Source: an uncultured Clostridia bacterium | GTDB taxonomy: Bacteria; Bacillota; Clostridia; Christensenellales; DTU072 | NCBI GenBank assembly: GCA_944349735.1 | Contig: CALVNM010000006.1 | Span: forward strand, 1-48,843 | DNA length: 48,843 nucleotides | Direction: 5' to 3' | Part shown: positions 44,416-48,843 of the stretch, piece by piece | Position numbering within the stretch: the stretch's first letter is position 1 | Layout of the letters: each line of letters opens with the position of its first letter | Program-made: the position numbers and the translations under genes | Notes under the pieces: model-generated | Databases searched by the model: none | What the model saw: the letters and a program-made list of their open reading frames with translations, nothing else | What the model was told of the DNA's origin: nothing

Positions 44416-44898
44416 TTATCGGACACCTTTTCGCCCTCTTTTCTGAGCGTGAAACGTCCGCTCGATTTCGAATTCACGCTCAATTTCTATCCGCTCGGAA
44501 GCATTTTTCTCAACGAATTTTTCTCCGGCAAGCGGAATAATTTTCTGACTGGATTCGTCAGATCGCTTTTCTCGGCGCGCTCTCAGACGTCGTAAAGACT
44601 CCGCAGGACTTAGCCTTCTGAACTCGTGCGGAATGTACTCGCTTATAATGTGATCGCACAACGCTTTAACCGTTTGAAAGCTTGCGTGGTTCACGGTATC
44701 GAAGTCGAACGACATCAGACGATAGCAATGCTGCGACGTTCGCTTAATGATATGAGCTTCCGTCACCATCGGTCCGCGCCCTCTTCCCAACCGGTACAAT
44801 AAAAAATCCGTTCGGTTCAGGCAGACGTTTAACTGATAGTAATCGGTTATCCCTGTCGATATTAAATTCAATAACAGCCAATCCCAAGTAAACGTCAT
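44416..44898 (-). CDS. Unknown 160-residue basic protein, last gene of the element cassette
   Basis: I do not recognise this protein. Residues 1-100 look globular (YQLNVCLNRTDFLLYRLGRG, then an HxxKR-containing stretch). Residues 100-125 are strongly basic (RRLSPAESLRRLRARREKR). The tail is charged and alternates Glu and Arg/Lys. There is no signal or membrane segment, so it is probably cytoplasmic; the Arg-rich part could bind nucleic acid. Its ATG overlaps the ATPase stop by 4 bases, so the two are translationally coupled and probably act together. The palindrome at 44362 follows. Confidence 0.7.
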   Translation of the reverse strand: MTFTWDWLLLNLISTGITDYYQLNVCLNRTDFLLYRLGRGRGPMVTEAHIIKRTSQHCYRLMSFDFDTVNHASFQTVKALCDHIISEYIPHEFRRLSPAESLRRLRARREKRSDESSQKIIPLAGEKFVEKNASERIEIEREFEIERTFHAQKRGRKGVR

Positions 44899-47099
44899 TC
44901 TTTATCCCCCTTGACGTTTTCTTCAATTGTACGAATAAAGTAGCTGTTCTGCGCTCGAAGCTCTTCAGCCGTCGCCATCGTGGATCCGTACTCAGGATAA
45001 TCGTTCATACCTACGCCTGTACGAAGCGCGCGTTCGCGGAAATAACCGGAATAACAATCGGTAGAAAATCTATCCGAGTAAATCTTTTTCGGCATAAGGT
45101 AATAAACATAAGACTTGACTTTGCCGTCCATCGTGCCCTGCTCAACGTCCAAAACCATTCGATTAAAACCATAACGATTGTATCTTCGCAGCTGATAACT
45201 TTTGAACGCAGTCCCTATCGCCTTTATCAAATGCATTAAAAATGTATTGTCGCCTCGGTAAAAACGGTACTTCGTGTAAATCGCGTTGTATTTTTTGACT
45301 ATCCAATCACAAATCATGTCCTCGAGCGTGAAAAACGGGATAGCTATTCTGTTTTCGCCCTTTGAATCTATATCTACAAGCGCGCAGAGTTCGCGCAGAT
45401 CGGCGCCGAGACTCTGAGCTCGCTGCTCGTCGGCAAAAAATCTGAAGAACGGAAAATAGCTAATCGTCGAGGGATGACGGCACATCTTGATATAATAGTT
45501 AAAGAGGTCGTTACGTTGGTTCGTTTCCTCTGCGTTCTTTTTGATCCCCTGCTGCTCAACTTGATTAAGACGTTCTTTCCCAATCTCCGACATAAGAATA
45601 ATGCCGAATTCAAGACTTCCGGCATGCGGATTATCTTTTTTGATAAGCTTTCCAAGCCGCAGCATATCCTGATCGAGGATCTTCGAATACCGGCTCCACC
45701 GCTCTGACTCTTCCGGATCGCGAGAAAAGAAATCCGTATCCCATAAAGGGAAATTCCCTTCAGAGTACATAATATCGTCAGACCGAACGGCGATATTACT
45801 TAAACTATAATTTTGACATATGTAAATAAAGTAAGCTTCTGCGTACTGTCGGATAACACTTTGGAGCGGAACAACGCTTAAACGATTGTTATATGTCATG
45901 CCGTAAAGATCTATATTATAACCCCAATAAGGCGCGTTAAAATCTATAAATATCAAACGATCGGCATTTCGTTTGATACATTTATATACGGCGCCGTATT
46001 CTAAGATCTCATCATAGATCCGGCACTTTCTGACTATATATTTTTCAATTCCCGCAAGATTGAAAATATATCCGTAATTTATGAAGTATTGAAGTTCGAG
46101 CTCGAGGTTGATCCACGGAAAATTCGGAAACATTGCGGCACAGTTGTCGAGAATCTCCTTCGACTTGTCCCGGAAGATTATACGCTGCGAGAGCATCATA
46201 TCTACGGCAAGCGTAGTCTTTCCTTTACCCATTTCGCCGTTGACCATTAAACAAATCGGATTCTCCATTAAGAACCCTTCATCTATATGCTCGAAGCCGC
46301 GTAGGCGCTTATCAGCCCTTGCCTTTCTCCAAAGGTCGAAAACAACAATAAATATAACTACCCAAACATACCACGGCAAGCCGTTAAACATAAGGGTAAG
46401 ATCTAAATACAGTTTATAAAACTGAAACGGCAATTCACCGATTCCGAAGCTTACGCTAAAATATAATACATAAGCAAAGAAGCTTACTACTATCGATAAA
46501 ATATTGAGATTAATAAGCCATATCGTCAGCCACAAACCTCTATAAATACGATTAACAGACAAAAACTCTTTGAATGATCGGATATAATCTCTGATGGGAA
46601 TAATAACAGCACCCCGGAACCTCTTATAAAATTTAAGAGGCTTTGTATCTATATTATATTTATTGTTCGTTTTATAGAACCATTGAGAAAGCACAAGCTT
46701 TAAACCAAAGGACAAAGCTAAAATCGATTCGATAAAAACGATAACATATAAAAGAACGCCCGAGAGCTTTTTCAAATACGATATAAATACAGCCTTATCC
46801 GTAAAAAGCGCCCAATAAGTTTTGAAATCGATTGAAAATTGCTCGAAATTGTTTTCTACAGGAAAAGTAACTCCCGAAGGCTGCGTTACGGTTACTACGT
46901 TATTATCCGGAAGCTCAATCGAAAACAAAAAAGCAAAATACCGTACGAACGAAGTTCCGAGATCTTTGAAGCTCTCGGCGAGCCTTTCAAGCGACGTCGT
47001 GTATACGAAAATGCCAAGACATATAAACGCAAGCGTTACACCTACACATATGTAATGACGATGATTTATATTTCTGATTTTTCCGAACAGACCGCTCAT
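44895..47099 (-). CDS. Membrane-bound P-loop ATPase, possibly Zot/pI-like
   Basis: 734 residues. About five membrane segments lie in residues 17-33, 50-61, 112-137, 188-218 and 242-257. A P-loop follows at 288-295 (GEMGKGKT), then a candidate Walker B strand (GIILMSEIGKE, about 499-509). The stretch RHPSTISYFPFFRFFADEQR with ADLRELCALVDI (541-577) recalls the region after Walker B in Zot/pI proteins, which drive filamentous phage assembly and export. In classical pI the membrane segment follows the ATPase; here a large membrane domain precedes it. Small single-span proteins lie directly upstream. Alternative: a conjugation or secretion ATPase. The membrane ATPase assignment is firm; the Zot assignment is moderate. 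Confidence 0.6.
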   Translation of the reverse strand: MSGLFGKIRNINHRHYICVGVTLAFICLGIFVYTTSLERLAESFKDLGTSFVRYFAFLFSIELPDNNVVTVTQPSGVTFPVENNFEQFSIDFKTYWALFTDKAVFISYLKKLSGVLLYVIVFIESILALSFGLKLVLSQWFYKTNNKYNIDTKPLKFYKRFRGAVIIPIRDYIRSFKEFLSVNRIYRGLWLTIWLINLNILSIVVSFFAYVLYFSVSFGIGELPFQFYKLYLDLTLMFNGLPWYVWVVIFIVVFDLWRKARADKRLRGFEHIDEGFLMENPICLMVNGEMGKGKTTLAVDMMLSQRIIFRDKSKEILDNCAAMFPNFPWINLELELQYFINYGYIFNLAGIEKYIVRKCRIYDEILEYGAVYKCIKRNADRLIFIDFNAPYWGYNIDLYGMTYNNRLSVVPLQSVIRQYAEAYFIYICQNYSLSNIAVRSDDIMYSEGNFPLWDTDFFSRDPEESERWSRYSKILDQDMLRLGKLIKKDNPHAGSLEFGIILMSEIGKERLNQVEQQGIKKNAEETNQRNDLFNYYIKMCRHPSTISYFPFFRFFADEQRAQSLGADLRELCALVDIDSKGENRIAIPFFTLEDMICDWIVKKYNAIYTKYRFYRGDNTFLMHLIKAIGTAFKSYQLRRYNRYGFNRMVLDVEQGTMDGKVKSYVYYLMPKKIYSDRFSTDCYSGYFRERALRTGVGMNDYPEYGSTMATAEELRAQNSYFIRTIEENVKGDKE

Positions 47100-47188
47100 A
47101 TCAGACTTCCAACGTAAACGAAGTACCCTACCGTCAAGGCTATCAGCACAAGGACCGTTACAAATAGCGCGCGCTTAAAACTTTTCAT
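47096..47188 (-). CDS. 30-residue single-span membrane microprotein
   Basis: MKSFKRALFVTVLVLIALTV then GYFVYVGSLI: a basic N-terminus, then one membrane helix at about 8-28 with a very short end. ATG at 47188 begins one base after the stop of the 71-residue gene, and its TGA overlaps the ATPase ATG (ATGA). This dense packing argues for a real gene. The size and design resemble the 32-33-residue tip proteins pVII/pIX of filamentous phages, but no homology can be claimed at this length. It is below the usual length limit of gene callers. Confidence 0.6.
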   Translation of the reverse strand: MKSFKRALFVTVLVLIALTVGYFVYVGSLI

Positions 47189-47189
47189 A

Positions 47190-47405
47190 TCACATTCCGC
47201 AGCCTTTCAGACCTTCGGTGATCGTATAAAGGAACCAAAAGAGGAAGCCTACGCCGGCAAGCGTCAGGATGATCCCGATGGCGCCGAAAATAGTCCCTAT
47301 CGTTTGCTTCACGGCTAGATAGTTTTCGAATGAGGATCTCCGCTCTTTACGGCGGATCTCTTTAGCCTTTTTCTCGCTTGCGGTTAATTCTTTCTTCTTG
47401 CACAT
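47190..47405 (-). CDS. 71-residue single-span membrane protein
   Basis: Highly charged N-terminus (MCKKKELTASEKKAKEIRRK, continuing basic to residue 23), then one membrane helix at about 36-61 rich in Gly and Ile (GAIGIILTLAGVGFLFWFLY), with a C-terminal CGM. The N-terminus is expected to stay in the cytoplasm. A strong AAGGAG lies 8 bases upstream of the ATG. Candidate coat, tip or assembly subunit of the element; family not recognised. Confidence 0.7.
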   Translation of the reverse strand: MCKKKELTASEKKAKEIRRKERRSSFENYLAVKQTIGTIFGAIGIILTLAGVGFLFWFLYTITEGLKGCGM

Positions 47406-47417
47406 ATCGATTACTCC

Positions 47418-48464
47418 TTAATAAACTCTAAACCTCGCATAAGCAGGATACTGTTCGATTTTCCATATCACTTGACCGTTTTTTACGGTATCGAAAACTT
47501 CAAGCCCCACCGAACCTTCGACCTCGAAGAACGTGTCACCGTACGAATAAAACTCGGCACGATCGTACTTCGTATAAAGGTTATCGGGATCGAAATAGCT
47601 TCTATTCGTTGTAGTCCAATCGTATATGCTGACATTTGACTTAAAGTCTATATAATCGGAACCGACTTCGGCTATTACATAATCGACAAGAGGCGTTAAG
47701 CTGTAACCGCCGACAAGGATACTATCTCCGGTGTCTGTATCTATAAGTTTCAGAACAATACCGGATCCGCGGCAAGACAATTTAATATCGGAATACTCCC
47801 GATATTCTCTATTATTCTGTAAACAATAATGCACCTGCGACAAATCGATATAATATCTATTGACTTTATCGATTACACCGGTACCGGGATCATAAGGCAA
47901 AAATCGTACATATAAAGATTCATAAAAAACATCATTATAAACGATCTCGAGCTTACCGTCATTCCAATCCAATCCGGGATAAGTTCTTTTATACTGCCAT
48001 TTAGGATATGTTCCCCGATAAGTTAAGTTATCGGATCTTAAATCGAACTCGGCATAAGCAGCTATTCGACTGATCGGCACAGACTTTATCAAAGACTGCG
48101 TACCGCTTCCATAAATATCCGGAATAGTGATCTCTTCCCCTTCCGGCGTATTCGCCGCGGCAATCAGATACTCCTCGTTTTTCACGAGCTCAGGGAAAAC
48201 CGCATAGCTAACGCCTTCCTCATCATCATGGCTATAATCAATATCGGGCTTACGAATCAGAGCAATACTCTCGTTCTGCCCTTCGAAGACAACGTCAACG
48301 AACTCCATGCCGTTATCCTTAGTGGCGTTGTACTCCAAAAATGCCTCATCGGTCTTAATAACGAGCGCGATCACGCCGGCGGTCATTATTAATATAACGA
48401 CAATCAGTAGCACGACAATGATCTTATTGATCTTTTTCGAACGTTCTTTGAAATCGGTAGTCAT
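47418..48464 (-). CDS. 348-residue exported protein with N-terminal membrane anchor
   Basis: Basic N-terminus (KERSKKINK), one membrane helix at 14-36, then about 310 residues without further hydrophobic segments. The exported part is rich in Tyr, Asp and beta-type patterns (YRGTYPKWQYKRTYPGLDW, YVRFLPYDPGTGVIDKV, CLQNNREYREYSDIKLSCRG). Type II membrane topology with an extracellular domain, or uncleaved signal anchor. GAGGAAA precedes the ATG. It follows the partial upstream gene after 3 bases. Possible surface, virion or adsorption protein; no family recognised. Confidence 0.75.
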   Translation of the reverse strand: MTTDFKERSKKINKIIVVLLIVVILIMTAGVIALVIKTDEAFLEYNATKDNGMEFVDVVFEGQNESIALIRKPDIDYSHDDEEGVSYAVFPELVKNEEYLIAAANTPEGEEITIPDIYGSGTQSLIKSVPISRIAAYAEFDLRSDNLTYRGTYPKWQYKRTYPGLDWNDGKLEIVYNDVFYESLYVRFLPYDPGTGVIDKVNRYYIDLSQVHYCLQNNREYREYSDIKLSCRGSGIVLKLIDTDTGDSILVGGYSLTPLVDYVIAEVGSDYIDFKSNVSIYDWTTTNRSYFDPDNLYTKYDRAEFYSYGDTFFEVEGSVGLEVFDTVKNGQVIWKIEQYPAYARFRVY

Positions 48465-48467
48465 ACG

Positions 48468-48843
48468 TTATTTCCTCTTTTTACGATAGTCAGGTTCGAT
48501 TTTAACAATCGTTTTGGATCTTGAACCGAACAATCCGAATATCTTAACGACGATAGCTATAACCCCTATCACAAACACGATACCAACAAGAATACCGAGT
48601 ATTCTCAATACCTCATCGCCGGCGCCGCCGAAAAAATCTTTTACTTTTTCCATCATCTCTTGCCACCAATCGGAAACCTCTTCGCCCATTGTCGGCGGCT
48701 CTGTCGGCCCAACGATACCGCTTATAATATCTATCGGATCGTTGATCACCGGGAATATCCTATAATCGCCGTCATCGTTTTTGAAAGTCAAAGACAAAAC
48801 GTCAAAGTTCAGGAAAACGTTTTCTTCGGCATAAAAAGCTTGC
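48468..48843 (-). CDS. Exported protein with C-terminal membrane anchor (5' partial)
   Basis: Only the last 124 residues are in the window; the frame is open to the right edge. Its visible part begins QAFYAEENVFLNFDV, has a Pro/Glu-rich segment (VGPTEPPTMGEEVSDWWQEM), an amphipathic stretch, then one membrane helix (RILGILVGIVFVIGVIAIVV) and a short basic tail (YRKKRK). The order soluble domain, C-terminal helix, basic tail is the design of filamentous phage pIII-type adsorption proteins, and it sits upstream of small membrane proteins and the ATPase as g3 does before g6 and g1. Identity is inference from architecture. Confidence 0.6.
   Translation of the reverse strand, partial: QAFYAEENVFLNFDVLSLTFKNDDGDYRIFPVINDPIDIISGIVGPTEPPTMGEEVSDWWQEMMEKVKDFFGGAGDEVLRILGILVGIVFVIGVIAIVVKIFGLFGSRSKTIVKIEPDYRKKRK

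Noticed and set aside
1..48843. CRISPR arrays, tRNA or rRNA genes, insertion sequences
   Set aside because: No regularly spaced repeats, cloverleaf-like CCA-type segments, rRNA signatures or transposase genes were noticed; a tRNAscan or Infernal run would be needed to exclude small RNAs fully.

Overview
The window looks like the chromosome of a spore-forming Bacillota (Firmicutes) member, probably an uncultured clostridium. The evidence is the PolC-type protein in the ispG-polC-rimP-nusA neighbourhood, SepF, YlxR/RnpM, YlxQ, MutS2, NrnA, a PdaB-type deacetylase and the sporulation protein YunB. Assignment below class is inference. No rRNA, tRNA, IS element or CRISPR array was seen.

Layout. 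(1) Positions 1-6885: one tight plus-strand operon of partial frr, uppS, cdsA, dxr, rseP, ispG and a polymerase-less PolC-like exonuclease. It covers ribosome recycling, undecaprenyl and isoprenoid synthesis, phospholipid synthesis and regulated proteolysis. (2) Positions 6886-10545: a self-contained unit with its own promoter and terminator, encoding a large InlB-repeat/leucine-rich-repeat lipoprotein. (3) Positions 10577-14755: pdaB, a two-OB-fold SSB-like protein, yggS, sepF, lspA and rluD. (4) Positions 14748-23727: the rimP-nusA-rnpM-ylxQ-infB-rbfA-nrnA-truB-ribF-nfo translation/RNA operon, with a clear promoter and a leader hairpin. (5) yunB on the minus strand, divergent from pheST-mutS2-cysteine desulfurase-thiI (24412-32707). 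(6) A PBP1A-type gene on the minus strand, divergent from miaB-mutS-mutL-miaA-ynbB (32760-43274), which closes with a strong terminator.

(7) From 43347 the character changes. There is about 1.07 kb of AT-rich DNA without a convincing gene but with repeated copies of a TTTTGCGAATA motif. It is followed by a compact minus-strand cassette (48843 to 44416) that runs off the right edge. The cassette encodes a C-terminally membrane-anchored protein (partial), a 348-residue protein with an N-terminal membrane anchor, single-span proteins of 71 and 30 residues, a 734-residue membrane-bound P-loop ATPase with weak Zot/pI-like features, and a 160-residue unknown. My best reading is the morphogenesis module of an inovirus-like (filamentous-phage-like) integrated element with an unusual ATPase. 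This is inference from architecture and gene order.

A second theme is transcription. yggS, lspA and miaB, and probably the lipoprotein gene, have sigma-A-type promoters whose -10 box ends 6-12 nt before the start codon. Their mRNAs are predicted to be leaderless or nearly so, while pheS, nusA and pdaB have normal Shine-Dalgarno sites. Other oddities are UppS active-site substitutions, the missing PolC polymerase and PHP domains, and a palindromic -35 box apparently shared by divergent yunB and pheS promoters.
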